A stretch of DNA of 64,000 nt from Bacteroidota bacterium (GCA_006218065.1 VBWE01000010.1:1-64000); one strand, 5' to 3'. Counted from the stretch's first letter, positions 45,392 through 54,198 are shown. Notes: generated by a model from the letters alone, not told the origin. Program-made: numbers and translations.

Positions 45392-46831
45392 ATGAAAAAA
45401 ATCCTACGTTCTTTTATACTGGCACTGTCCCTTGTTCCTCTTTTTTCGTCCGCGCAAAATTTCAGTACGCAGACGCTGATCGACAGTCTTTCTTTACCGA
45501 TCGCGTTTGATTTTGCACCGGACGGGCGGATTTTCCTCACAGAAAAAGGCAATCCATCGAACCCGTACGCTGAATCGCGCATACGTTTATACGATGCTTC
45601 CTTCCAGGATCTCGGTGTTTTCTATGATCTTTCCGATTCGGCGCATACCACCGGCGAATGCGGCCTGCTCGGACTTGTGCTGGATCCGGCTTTCGCGACG
45701 AATCATTACGTGTACGTTTATTATACGCATGTGTGGAATACCGATCAGCGCATCCGTATTCTCCGGTTGACCGACGTGAACAACAGCGGTACCAGTCCTG
45801 CGATTATTTTTGATCACAACGCGCCCGATTCGCTTTTTGCGCACGTAGCCGGGAACCTGCATTTCCGCCCTTCGGAGCCGAACAATATTTATTTCGTGAT
45901 CGGCGAACGGACCATCGGGTCGAATGCGCAGTTGCTGAACAATCCGTACGGCAAGGTGCTGCGCATCACCACGTCGGGCGGAATTCCCACGGACAATCCT
46001 TTTTACGACGACGGGAACCCGCTTACCGGGAATAACGATTGCATCTGGAGTTACGGTCACCGCAACCCGTATGATTTCTGTTTCGGTCCGAACGACTCGC
46101 TTTACATTTCGGAAAACGGCGCGCTGGCCTGGGACGAAGTGGACGTGGGACACAAAGGCGCGAATTACGGCTGGCCCGCCTGCGAAGGCGCCTATGTAAC
46201 CGCATCCACCACGCAGCCCTGCAACACGCCCGGCTTCACCGATCCGATCGCAGGATGGAATCCTACGGTGGGACTTACGGGCATCGTATATTATACCGGC
46301 TCCGTTTTACCGGGACTGGATAATCACCTGCTTGTGGGCGATTTCAATACGCACAACATTTATGATGTTACGCTTGGAAACGGCCCGGCATTCGATACGG
46401 CGCTTTTGAGAACGACCTGGATCAGCAATGCGGCTTCTTCGGGCATCACGGGAATGAAGCAGGGCCCCGAAGGTTGTCTCTACGGGCTTGCCGTCAATTT
46501 CTTCCCGGCAGGAAATTTTTTCCGCATCTGTCCTGACGGTGTTTCGACCGGTGGGGAACATGTTCTTTCCGCGCCGCTTTTCGTTTCGCCCAACCCGGCC
46601 GGCGGTCTGCAAACGATCCGGTATGCGCTGAAAGAACCGGCATCCGTATCGATCAGTGTCCGTGATCTTCGCGGGAAACTGGTCCTGCATTTTTCCGAAG
46701 GGCAGAAAGCGGCCGGTAATCATACCCAAGCGATTGACTGGGATCAAGTAACTCTTGACGCAGGAATTTATTTCTGCACGCTCGAAGCAGGAGAAGCGCA
46801 TCAAACAATAAAACTGGTGCATACCAAATAA
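45392..46831 (+). CDS. glucose/sorbosone dehydrogenase-like T9SS protein, copy 1
   Basis: A 479-residue secreted protein (signal peptide to SSAQ). The propeller of the PQQ-type glucose/sorbosone dehydrogenase family fills residues about 25-385: FDFAPDGRIFLTEKGN, GLLGLVLDPAFATNHYVYVYYT, HVAGNLHFRP, NPYGKVLRI, WSYGHRNPYDFCF, GANYGWPACEGAY. The last 80 residues are a type A T9SS sorting domain (SPNPAGGLQTIRYAL, VRDLRGKLVL, LDAGIYFCTLE). Oxidation of a sugar or sugar-like substrate is probable but not shown. A paralogue follows directly. Confidence 0.9.
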   Translation: MKKILRSFILALSLVPLFSSAQNFSTQTLIDSLSLPIAFDFAPDGRIFLTEKGNPSNPYAESRIRLYDASFQDLGVFYDLSDSAHTTGECGLLGLVLDPAFATNHYVYVYYTHVWNTDQRIRILRLTDVNNSGTSPAIIFDHNAPDSLFAHVAGNLHFRPSEPNNIYFVIGERTIGSNAQLLNNPYGKVLRITTSGGIPTDNPFYDDGNPLTGNNDCIWSYGHRNPYDFCFGPNDSLYISENGALAWDEVDVGHKGANYGWPACEGAYVTASTTQPCNTPGFTDPIAGWNPTVGLTGIVYYTGSVLPGLDNHLLVGDFNTHNIYDVTLGNGPAFDTALLRTTWISNAASSGITGMKQGPEGCLYGLAVNFFPAGNFFRICPDGVSTGGEHVLSAPLFVSPNPAGGLQTIRYALKEPASVSISVRDLRGKLVLHFSEGQKAAGNHTQAIDWDQVTLDAGIYFCTLEAGEAHQTIKLVHTK

Positions 46832-46883
46832 CAGGATCCTTATTTCCGGTTAATCTGTCCTGTGCTGAATAAGCCCATTTTCC

Positions 46884-46891
46884 TATATTTG
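46884..46891 (+). promoter_or_regulatory. -7 promoter box of sugar-dehydrogenase copy 2
   Basis: TATATTTG, a full TAnnTTTG match; predicted start near 46896, 17 nt before the ATG. It suggests that the second copy is expressed on its own. Confidence 0.5.
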
Positions 46892-46912
46892 AGACTTCTT
46901 AAAGAAAAAACT

Positions 46913-48403
46913 ATGAAAAAACTTCTACCCGTACTTTTTCTCGCAGCTATCGGATTTGTCCCCGGACTGAAGGCACAGACCTATACTAACACGGCCTACC
47001 TGTCGGCTACCATGGATTACCCGGTTGCATTTGATATTGCGCCTGACGGACGCTTCTTCTGCACGCAGAAAGGCGGAAACTTCCTGCCTACTATCGATGC
47101 GCAGATTAAAGTGTATAATGCCAGCGGTACGTATATCGGTGTTTTTTACGATCTGACCGATTCGGTAAACGCCGATTTTGAACGCGGCCTGCTTGGCATT
47201 TGCCTGGATCCCGACTTCACGAACAACCATTACGTTTACGTTTATTATAACTACAATTCCGACAGCCAGAACGGAACCGGAGATGAACGGATACGTATTA
47301 CCCGTTTCACGGAAGTGAACAACGTGGGAACCGCACCGATGAATATTTTCGATCTCGACGTATCGAACAGCATCGCGGGAAATCACGTCGGCGGAAATCT
47401 CCACTTCCGTCCTTCCGATCCGAATAATATTTACTTCACTATCGGCGACCTCGCGTACCAGCAGTCGAACCCGACACTGAACTACGCCAATAAGCTGACA
47501 AACCCTTACGGAAAACACCTGCGCATCGGCAAAAGCGGCCTGAACGTTGTTCCGACCGACAATCCTTTTTACGATGACGGCAACCCGCTGGCCACCAACT
47601 GCGACTGGATCTGGAGTTACGGACACCGCAACCCGTTTGATTTTACGTTCAGCACGGTGAGCGATTCCCTTTATTCTTCCGAGAACGGTCTCAATACCTG
47701 GGATGAAATGAACATGGTGCACAAAGGAAGTTTTTACGGCTGGGCGAATTGCGAAGGCAATTATGTGAACGGTTCTACAACCACTCCTTGCGGCGAACCA
47801 AATGACGTGCTCCCGATTGAAGACTGGGGTTCGCCGTTGCCTGCACTCACCGGTATCCTGTACTACAGCAGCCAGGTGATGCCCGAATTTGACAACCATG
47901 TGCTTGTTGCAGACAATGATTATGGCCGGATTTATGATATTACCCTGGGCAATTCCCCGGTATATGATCAGTTCATCAGCCGGGTTACCTGGATGGATGT
48001 TGTTACCCCGGGAGGCCTGACCACACTCAAACAAGGCAGCGACGGTTGCGTATATGCCATGAAAGGCGGATATACCACCACAGGCCAGATTCACCGGATT
48101 TGTCCGCAAGGCCTGTATACAGAAGACAACAACCTTGTCTTCAACGAACTGAAAGTAAGTCCGAATCCCGCTTCCGGCGAATTCGAATTAACATATTCCA
48201 TCTCGCGCAATGCAAAAGTAACCGGCCAGCTTTTCGACATCACCGGCCGCAAAGTAGCCGACCTGTTCAGCAGCGAACAGCGGACCGGTGCACAGCGTAT
48301 GACATTCAACAGTCAAACACTTGGTCTCACAGCCGGCGCTTACATCTGTACATTGCAGGGCGAAGGTATCAGCAGCACCGTAAAACTGCTCATCGCGGAA
48401 TAA
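46913..48403 (+). CDS. glucose/sorbosone dehydrogenase-like T9SS protein, copy 2
   Basis: A 496-residue paralogue of the preceding gene, with the same layout: signal peptide (FLAAIGFVPGLKAQ), propeller (FDIAPDGRFFCTQKGG, GLLGICLDPDFTNNHYVYVYYN, HVGGNLHFRPSDPNNIYF, WSYGHRNPFDFTF) and a C-terminal type A sorting domain (SPNPASGEFELTYSI, DITGRKV, GAYICTLQGEG). The start at 46913 follows a TATATTTG promoter box and gives a clean signal peptide; the upstream ATG does not. The two copies share the conserved core but differ in loops, so they may accept different substrates (inference). Confidence 0.9.
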   Translation: MKKLLPVLFLAAIGFVPGLKAQTYTNTAYLSATMDYPVAFDIAPDGRFFCTQKGGNFLPTIDAQIKVYNASGTYIGVFYDLTDSVNADFERGLLGICLDPDFTNNHYVYVYYNYNSDSQNGTGDERIRITRFTEVNNVGTAPMNIFDLDVSNSIAGNHVGGNLHFRPSDPNNIYFTIGDLAYQQSNPTLNYANKLTNPYGKHLRIGKSGLNVVPTDNPFYDDGNPLATNCDWIWSYGHRNPFDFTFSTVSDSLYSSENGLNTWDEMNMVHKGSFYGWANCEGNYVNGSTTTPCGEPNDVLPIEDWGSPLPALTGILYYSSQVMPEFDNHVLVADNDYGRIYDITLGNSPVYDQFISRVTWMDVVTPGGLTTLKQGSDGCVYAMKGGYTTTGQIHRICPQGLYTEDNNLVFNELKVSPNPASGEFELTYSISRNAKVTGQLFDITGRKVADLFSSEQRTGAQRMTFNSQTLGLTAGAYICTLQGEGISSTVKLLIAE

Positions 48404-48419
48404 TATTTTTTTCACCAGT

Positions 48420-48456
48420 AAAAGAGCCGGGTAAAATAATCCGGCTCTTTTCTTTT
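48420..48456 (+). terminator. terminator after the sugar-dehydrogenase pair
   Basis: Stem AAAAGAGCCGG / CCGGCTCTTTT (48420-48430, 48441-48451), then TCTTTTTT. Confidence 0.8.
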
Positions 48457-48482
48457 TTACGATCTTCACCGTCGTTAACCCG

Positions 48483-49481
48483 ATGCTGAAACAGAACGAT
48501 TATTTTCCGCATGTCAACCTGCTTCGCGGCATTGCTGCGCTGATGGTGTGCGTTTATCATTTCAGCCATTTCCAGTGTTTCGACGGATCGCTTTTCAGCA
48601 AAGAGGATTGGATTTACCGCATCGGGGAATACGGCAGCCAGGGCGTGACGGCGTTTTTCGTGATCTCCGGTTTTGTGATTCCTTTTTCCATGCACAAGGG
48701 ACAATACGTCTATCGTGCATTCGGCCGTTTCCTGGTCAAACGCAGCATACGGATCGAACCGCCTTACATCGCCACGATCATCGTCATCCTGCTGATCGGC
48801 TATTACCTTTCGAGACGCTGGGGAAACCCGTTCGAATTCCACCCGGAACAATTTGCGCTGCACATCGGGTACCTCATTCCTTTCTCGGAATACGAATGGT
48901 ACAACCCGGTTTTCTGGACGCTGGCCATCGAGTTCCAGTATTATATCCTGATGGCATTGATTTTTCCGCTGATCACCGGGAATAACCGGATCATGCGTCA
49001 CCTTGTCCTTGCCGTTTTCCTCGCCGGGCATTTTCTTCCGCAGTACAAATCCACCTTACCGGAACATGCGGGCATATTCATCCCGGGCATCGTTTTGTTT
49101 TTGTACCGCGCGGGATATTTCAAACCGGCGGAAATGCTGGGCTGGTTTTTCGCCTCGCTCTGTCTTTTGTTCTACGATCAGAGCCTGGTGATCTGCGTAA
49201 TTACCATGCTCACTTTTTTTGCGATCTGGCTGCTGCGTTCGGATACGAAAGCCGGCAACTGGCTGGGGAATATTTCCTATTCGCTTTACCTGCTGCACGG
49301 AAGTACGGGCATGATGTTTCTGCTTTTCCGGAGCAGTTCCACTTTTTCGACGCTTGATAAATACGGGGCCTTCCTGCTGGCTGTGCTCATTTCGCTTATT
49401 GCTGCGTATGTTTTCTGGTTCTTCGTGGAGCAGCCGAGTAAAATCATGTCGCAGAATTTCAAACTCCATAAACCGAAATAA
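48483..49481 (+). CDS. acyltransferase 3 family membrane protein (OafA/YrhL type)
   Basis: A 332-residue integral membrane protein with about ten helices. The start has the family motif NLLRGIAALMVCVYHFSHF (H at about 20 is the conserved catalytic histidine), GVTAFFVISGFV, and RSIRIEPPY. It moves acyl (often acetyl) groups onto sugars or lipids on the outer face; the acceptor cannot be told. A VOC protein gene starts 2 bp behind its stop, so they are co-transcribed. Confidence 0.92.
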   Translation: MLKQNDYFPHVNLLRGIAALMVCVYHFSHFQCFDGSLFSKEDWIYRIGEYGSQGVTAFFVISGFVIPFSMHKGQYVYRAFGRFLVKRSIRIEPPYIATIIVILLIGYYLSRRWGNPFEFHPEQFALHIGYLIPFSEYEWYNPVFWTLAIEFQYYILMALIFPLITGNNRIMRHLVLAVFLAGHFLPQYKSTLPEHAGIFIPGIVLFLYRAGYFKPAEMLGWFFASLCLLFYDQSLVICVITMLTFFAIWLLRSDTKAGNWLGNISYSLYLLHGSTGMMFLLFRSSSTFSTLDKYGAFLLAVLISLIAAYVFWFFVEQPSKIMSQNFKLHKPK

Positions 49482-49483
49482 CC

Positions 49484-49852
49484 ATGAAAAAGAGCTGGAC
49501 CAACTGGTTTGAAATACCGGCCGCCGATTTTGAGCGCGCAGTAAAATTCTACGAAACCATTTTCGACATTCAACTGGCTATAAACGATTTCGGAAATCTC
49601 AAAATGGCGATTTTTCCGCACGAGGAAGGCGGCGCGGCCATTTGCTGGAGTCCCGGCTGGTACAATCCCGGCGCAGGAGGTGTAACGGTTTATATGGATG
49701 CCGAACCCGATCTGCAGGTTGTGCTCGATCGCGTGGAAAAAGCAGGCGGAAAAATCATCCAGGTCAAAAAACTCATTTCACCGGAAAACGGTCACATGGC
49801 TTTGTTTACCGACAGCGAAGGCAACCGAATGGCACTGCATTCCATGAAGTGA
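49484..49852 (+). CDS. VOC family protein, paralogue of 520-888
   Basis: A 122-residue VOC module: NWFEIPAADFERAVKFYETIF, MAIFPHEEGGAAICW, VTVYMDAEPDLQVVLDRVEKAGGKI, MALFTDSEGNRMALHS. Length and end points match the paralogue at 520-888, which differs mainly in the central loop. Coupled to the acyltransferase (2-bp gap). Reaction unknown. Confidence 0.9.
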   Translation: MKKSWTNWFEIPAADFERAVKFYETIFDIQLAINDFGNLKMAIFPHEEGGAAICWSPGWYNPGAGGVTVYMDAEPDLQVVLDRVEKAGGKIIQVKKLISPENGHMALFTDSEGNRMALHSMK

Positions 49853-49905
49853 TCCGAACAAACACGAAGAGCATTTGTTCTTATATCAAAAGCATAAATC
49901 ATGCG

Positions 49906-49921
49906 TACCTTTGTCCTGATG
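49906..49921 (+). promoter_or_regulatory. promoter box just before the ubiE start
   Basis: TACCTTTG at 49906-49913, full consensus; predicted start at 49918, one base before the ATG at 49919. The upstream ATG (49901) lies before the box and is unlikely to be used. Confidence 0.5.
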
Positions 49922-50644
49922 CCGGAAACAGTAACTCCTTACAATAACGAGGCGACCAAAAAGGAACAGGTAGCGGAGATGTTCGACAACATCGCTTACC
50001 GGTACGATTTCCTGAACCAGCTGCTTTCCCTGGGCATCCACAAAGGCTGGCGGAAAAAATCGATCCGTTTTCTCAAACCGCTCCAGCCGAAACAAATACT
50101 CGATGTAGCCACCGGAACCGGCGATTTTGCGATCGCTGCGCTGAAACTGGATCCCGATAAAGTTACCGGAGTCGATATTTCCGAAGGCATGCTGAAATTC
50201 GGCCGGGAAAAATTAGTGAAGGAAAATCTCACCGGTAAAATCGAACTGCTCACCGGCGATTCCGAAAACCTGCCTTTCCCCGATAACAGTTTCGATGCGA
50301 TTACCGTCGGTTTCGGCGTGCGCAATTTCGAAAACCTGGAAAAAGGATTGCAGAACATGCTGCGCGTGCTTCGTCCCGGCGGTATGCTGGTAGTACTCGA
50401 ATTCTCCCGCCCGCGCAAATTCCCGGTCAAGCAGCTTTACAATTTTTATTTCAAGCGTGTTTGTCCTTTCGTGGGACGCGTATTTTCCAAAGATGCACGC
50501 GCCTATTCCTACCTCAACGAATCGGTGAATGCATTTCCCGACGGCGATGATTTTCTTACAATCATGAAAAAGACCGGGTATACCGATGTGAACTGCCGCC
50601 CGCTTTCGTTCGGAATTGCCTCCATTTATACCGGGAAAAAATAA
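49919..50644 (+). CDS. ubiE: demethylmenaquinone methyltransferase
   Basis: A 241-residue SAM-dependent methyltransferase that makes menaquinone from demethylmenaquinone. VAEMFDNIAYRYDFLNQLLSLGIHKGWR, then LDVATGTGDFAIAAL (motif I), GVDISEGML, DSENLPFPDNSFDAITVGFGVRNFENL and VLEFSRP are UbiE/MenG signatures. Bacteroidota mostly use menaquinone, so the MenG activity is the relevant one. I start it at 49919, inside the longer frame, because of the promoter box. In Bacteroidota ubiE commonly precedes porT, as here. Confidence 0.95.
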   Translation: MPETVTPYNNEATKKEQVAEMFDNIAYRYDFLNQLLSLGIHKGWRKKSIRFLKPLQPKQILDVATGTGDFAIAALKLDPDKVTGVDISEGMLKFGREKLVKENLTGKIELLTGDSENLPFPDNSFDAITVGFGVRNFENLEKGLQNMLRVLRPGGMLVVLEFSRPRKFPVKQLYNFYFKRVCPFVGRVFSKDARAYSYLNESVNAFPDGDDFLTIMKKTGYTDVNCRPLSFGIASIYTGKK

Positions 50645-50720
50645 AGTTTCACGTTTAAAGTTTCATGTTTAAAGTTGGATCACTCAAAAACTTTAAACCT
50701 GAAACTTTAAACATGAAACA
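50644..50720. repeat. GTTTCATGTTTAAAG / CTTTAAACATGAAAC word-type inverted repeat, copy b
   Basis: Starting right behind the ubiE stop: AAAGTTTCACGTTTAAAG, TTTCATGTTTAAAG, GTTGGATCAC, then the inverse CTTTAAACCTGAAACTTTA and AACATGAAAC. Copy a is at 41325-41393. Confidence 0.7.
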
Positions 50721-50797
50721 TAAACAGGCAACCCGCAGGGTTTTCCTCCGTCTAACATCCGGAATACAATACTACGCCTCACCATCCGTGCTTTTTT

Positions 50798-51511
50798 ATG
50801 CGGCCGAACACTGGCGTTTTATTGCTGTTTCTTTTTCTTTCCGTACAACTCTCTGCGCAAAAGAACCGCGTAGCGGAAAATCTTCCCTGGTATTACAGCG
50901 AGCATGGCCACGTGGGTACAATCCTCGGTGGCAGCCGGCTCGATTTTGTACTGCGGCCTGCGGCGGATTTTGCGCGGTTCGACAGTTTAAAAACGATCAA
51001 CACCGGTTTCCAGTTGGGATTTCACATCAAATTCGTGGGCGAATGGCGACCGCAGCGGTATCTTTTATTTCGCTTCGAACCGGCGCTGGTGCTTGCGCAG
51101 CGTTCGCTGGAATATCATTTTGAAACGCCGACCGATACGTTCAATATCATCCAGCCAGTAGAATCGAACCTGCTGGAATTTCCCGTCAACTTCCGCCTGC
51201 GTTCGAAACGGCTCGGGAATTTTGCAGCGTATATGCAGGCAGGCGGTTTTTACAGTTATGATCTCGCTTCGCAGAAAGACGTGAGCAACGCGGCATCGGG
51301 AAAAGCGATTGTGAAACTGAAGAAACACGATTTCGGGATTCAAACAGGAACCGGGATTGATTTTTTCCTGCCGTACTTCAAATTCGGAATCGATTTCCGC
51401 GCGGGACTGGGCATACGGAACCTGTTGGTAAGAGATCATACGATTTACTCGGACTCGGTTGAAAGCCTGCGTTCGAGGTTCTTTATGATTTCGTTTACTT
51501 TCGAGGGATAA
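50798..51511 (+). CDS. porT: PorT-type T9SS outer-membrane protein, copy 1
   Basis: A 237-residue outer-membrane barrel (signal peptide LLLFLFLSVQLSAQ). The family pattern is visible: NLPWYYSEHGHVGTILGGSRLDFVLRP, FEPALVLAQRSLEYHF, ESNLLEFPVNFRLRSKRLGNFAAYMQAGGFYSYDLASQKDV, DFFLPYFKFGIDFRAGLGIRNLL. PorT is needed for type IX secretion in Porphyromonas. The gene follows ubiE, as in many Bacteroidota. The next gene is a second copy, so one may have taken on a new role. Copy 2 looks closer to the usual form in the YYSEKLHFGF start region (inference). Confidence 0.83.
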   Translation: MRPNTGVLLLFLFLSVQLSAQKNRVAENLPWYYSEHGHVGTILGGSRLDFVLRPAADFARFDSLKTINTGFQLGFHIKFVGEWRPQRYLLFRFEPALVLAQRSLEYHFETPTDTFNIIQPVESNLLEFPVNFRLRSKRLGNFAAYMQAGGFYSYDLASQKDVSNAASGKAIVKLKKHDFGIQTGTGIDFFLPYFKFGIDFRAGLGIRNLLVRDHTIYSDSVESLRSRFFMISFTFEG

Positions 51512-51615
51512 TTTCGTACTTCCTCCTCTGAAAAACCGGCTGCAGATTACGCAGATTGATTTGCTTAAACCGGCGTGTAAATCGACTTCTGCCGTGCAAA
51601 CTGGAAGCAATAAAT

Positions 51616-51623
51616 TATCTTTG
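51616..51623 (+). promoter_or_regulatory. -7 promoter box of porT copy 2
   Basis: TATCTTTG, a full consensus match; predicted start near 51628, 18 nt before the ATG. It implies independent expression of copy 2. Confidence 0.45.
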
Positions 51624-51645
51624 CTGCCGTTACATTAAAGACGAG

Positions 51646-52365
51646 ATGCCGCTTAAACGAATTTTTATCCTGCTTGCTTTCCTCGCTGCGTTTACTTCCG
51701 CGTATGCGCAGGGCAAGGTCAGGCCGCAAAATCGCCCGGATTATTACAGTGAAAAACTGCATTTCGGTTTTTTCCTCGGCATCAACAAAACCAATTTCGT
51801 CGTTACCCCGGTCGATACGCTCAAGCAGGTTTCCGACAGCCTGAAGACCATTCTTTCCGCGCCCGAAACGGGTTTCAACCTCGGCATCGTTTCGGAACTG
51901 CGGCTCGCGGAATACCTCACGCTGCGTTTTGTTCCCGATCTCGCTTTCGGACAGCGCAACCTCGAATATCATTTCGAAGGCACCACGGACACGTTTACCA
52001 TCCAGAAAAAAATCGAATCCACCTTTCTTGATTTTCCGCTCAGCCTGAAACTGCGGTCCAAACGGCTCGGGAATTTTGCCGCACACATGATCGGCGGCGG
52101 ACATTATACGCTCGACCTGGCTTCGCAGAAAGACGTGCAGAATAATATTCCCGGCCAGGAAGTCGTCAAAATCCGCAAGCATGATTTCGGCGTACATGCC
52201 GGCGCCGGCGTCGATTTCATACTTCCCTATTTCAAGTTCGGCATCGAATTCAAAGCCATGCTGGGTACGCGCAACCTGCTCATCCGCGATGAAACGGTTT
52301 ACTCGCGCGCGCTGGACAACCTGCGCTCCAAAGTCTTTCTCATTTCACTCACCTTCGAAGGCTGA
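51646..52365 (+). CDS. porT: PorT-type T9SS outer-membrane protein, copy 2
   Basis: A 239-residue paralogue of the previous gene. Signal peptide LLAFLAAFTSAYAQ, then RPDYYSEKLHFGFFLGINKTNFVVTP, LRFVPDLAFGQRNLEYHFEG, ESTFLDFPLSLKLRSKRLGNFAAHMIGGGHYTLDLASQKDV, DFILPYFKFGIEFKAMLGTRNLL. The start at 51646 fits the signal peptide and the TATCTTTG box at 51616. Its stop is 3 bp before the GTG of the FAD oxidoreductase, suggesting coupling. Confidence 0.85.
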   Translation: MPLKRIFILLAFLAAFTSAYAQGKVRPQNRPDYYSEKLHFGFFLGINKTNFVVTPVDTLKQVSDSLKTILSAPETGFNLGIVSELRLAEYLTLRFVPDLAFGQRNLEYHFEGTTDTFTIQKKIESTFLDFPLSLKLRSKRLGNFAAHMIGGGHYTLDLASQKDVQNNIPGQEVVKIRKHDFGVHAGAGVDFILPYFKFGIEFKAMLGTRNLLIRDETVYSRALDNLRSKVFLISLTFEG

Positions 52366-52368
52366 GCC

Positions 52369-53952
52369 GTGATACACCCGCTCCAGCTCAACCTGAGTCC
52401 GCAACTGGCTTATGACGAAGCCGCGCTGCGCGAATACATCGCACAATATCTCGCCGTCGATTCCCCGCGTATCGCAGGCATCAAACTGCTCAAACGTTCC
52501 ATTGACGCGCGCAAGCGACCGATCAAAGTCGTTGTGCAACTGGAAGCCTACGTCGACGAACCTTTACCGGAGCATGCATTTCGTTTCGATTATCCTGACG
52601 TCAGTCGCGCAGAAGAAGTGATCATCATCGGTTCCGGTCCGGCAGGATTATTTGCTGCACTCCGTTTAATCGAACTCGGTTTCAAACCGGTGATCCTTGA
52701 ACGCGGGAAAGACGTACAGAGCCGCCGCCGCGACCTCGCCGCACTCAACAAAGAGCATATCGTCCATCCCGATTCCAATTATTGTTTCGGTGAAGGCGGC
52801 GCCGGTACATACTCGGACGGCAAACTCTATACGCGATCGACCAAGCGCGGCGACGTGCGGCGCATACTCGAAACCTTTGTGGCGCACGGGGCGGATGAAA
52901 ACATCCTGACCGAATCGCACCCGCATATCGGCACGAACAAACTGCCGAAAATCATTACCACCATCCGCGAAAGCATCCTCAAAGCCGGCGGCGAAGTGCA
53001 TTTCGAAACGCGCGTCACCGATTTTGAAATCAAAGACGGCCGCATAAAATCGGTAATCGCTTTGCAGAAAGGCGAAACCGTAAACTTTGAAGCGAAACAG
53101 GTCCTGCTGGCCACGGGACATTCCGCCCGCGATATTTTCGAAATGCTGGACCGGCACAAGATCCTGATCGAAGCGAAACCGTTTGCGCTCGGCGTGCGCG
53201 TGGAGCATCCGCAGGAACTCATCGACAGCATGCAGTACCATTGTTCGCGAAAGGAAGCGGCGGAGCAGCGCGAATATCTTCCCGCAGCATCATATAGTTT
53301 GGTGCAGCAAATAGAAGGCACCGGCGTATATTCTTTTTGCATGTGCCCGGGCGGAATCATCGCGCCCTGTGCCACCGGCCCGGAAGAAGTGGTGACCAAC
53401 GGCTGGTCGCCTTCGAAAAGAAATAATCCTTACGCCAATTCCGGGATCGTGGTCGCCATCGATCCCACGAAAATGCGCAGGTACCAGCCTTACGGCGTGT
53501 TCAGCGGCATGCAGTTCCAGAAAGAAATGGAACGCATCGCCTGGGAAGCCGGCGGCCGCACACAAACCGCACCCGCGCAGGCGCTCGACGATTTTGTAAA
53601 AGGAAAACTTTCCGTTTCGCTGCCGGATTGTTCGTACCAGCCCGGGGTAAAATCCGCCGCGCTGCACGAACTGCTTCCGCCTTTCATCGCGCGCCGCCTC
53701 CAGGAAGGACTGAAAGCGTTCGGAAAAAAAATGCGCGGATATATCACCAACGAAGCCTTGATCGTAGCCACCGAATCGCGCAGTTCCTCCCCGATCCGCA
53801 TCCCGCGCGACCCGGAGAAACTGCACCACGTGCAAATTGAAAACCTCTACCCAAGCGCGGAAGGCGCAGGATACGCCGGCGGAATCGTTTCGGCCGCTAT
53901 CGACGGGCAGCGCTGCGCGGAAGCGATAGCGGTTGTAAAAAAGAGTTCGTGA
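52369..53952 (+). CDS. FAD-dependent oxidoreductase (COG2509-like)
   Basis: A 527-residue flavoprotein with a GTG start, 3 bp behind porT copy 2. An N-terminal basic domain (LAYDEAALREYIAQYLAVDSPRIAGIKLLKRSIDARKRPIKV, about 1-75) is followed by the FAD loop VIIIGSGPAGLFAALRLIELG (about 84-104) and ILERGKDVQSRRRDLAAL. FGEGGAGTYSDGKLYTR and FCMCPGGIIAPCATGPEEVVTNGWSPSKRNNPYANSGI are the marks of this widely conserved, uncharacterised group. It resembles geranylgeranyl-reductase-like or HI0933-like flavoproteins. No partner is obvious. Confidence 0.92.
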   Translation: MIHPLQLNLSPQLAYDEAALREYIAQYLAVDSPRIAGIKLLKRSIDARKRPIKVVVQLEAYVDEPLPEHAFRFDYPDVSRAEEVIIIGSGPAGLFAALRLIELGFKPVILERGKDVQSRRRDLAALNKEHIVHPDSNYCFGEGGAGTYSDGKLYTRSTKRGDVRRILETFVAHGADENILTESHPHIGTNKLPKIITTIRESILKAGGEVHFETRVTDFEIKDGRIKSVIALQKGETVNFEAKQVLLATGHSARDIFEMLDRHKILIEAKPFALGVRVEHPQELIDSMQYHCSRKEAAEQREYLPAASYSLVQQIEGTGVYSFCMCPGGIIAPCATGPEEVVTNGWSPSKRNNPYANSGIVVAIDPTKMRRYQPYGVFSGMQFQKEMERIAWEAGGRTQTAPAQALDDFVKGKLSVSLPDCSYQPGVKSAALHELLPPFIARRLQEGLKAFGKKMRGYITNEALIVATESRSSSPIRIPRDPEKLHHVQIENLYPSAEGAGYAGGIVSAAIDGQRCAEAIAVVKKSS

Positions 53953-53966
53953 TTTTTCCCGGTACG

Positions 53967-54055
53967 AAATTTCAAATGCAAAACGCCAAATGTAAAAGGC
54001 CAAAGTCTCTCACTTTGACATTTTACATTTGGCGTTTGATATTTGGCATTTGATT
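53967..54055. repeat. AATGTAAAATG / CATTTTACATTT word-type inverted repeat, copy c
   Basis: AAATTTCAAATGCAAAACGC, CAAATGTAAAAGGCCAAAG, then TTTGACATTTTACATTTGGC and GTTTGATATTTGGCATTTG. The best inverted pairing of the three copies (26816, 32906, 53967). Starts 15 bp behind the oxidoreductase stop. Confidence 0.7.
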
Positions 54056-54076
54056 TTTTCATTGGTCTTTATAAAA

Positions 54077-54109
54077 ACAAAGTCCGCCGGACCTTTCGGC
54101 CCTGGCGGA
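54077..54109 (-). terminator. terminator of the DUF4476 gene
   Basis: AGTCCGCCGGACC TTTC GGCCCTGGCGGACT (one bulge), followed on the minus strand by TTTGTTTTTATA. Confidence 0.65.
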
Positions 54110-54198
54110 CTGTTCTCCTCCGGGAAACGCTACAAACCCGGTTCTGGAGCCATACACCGAGCGGTGATGTATGGTAATCGGTCGTCTAACCCAAATCG

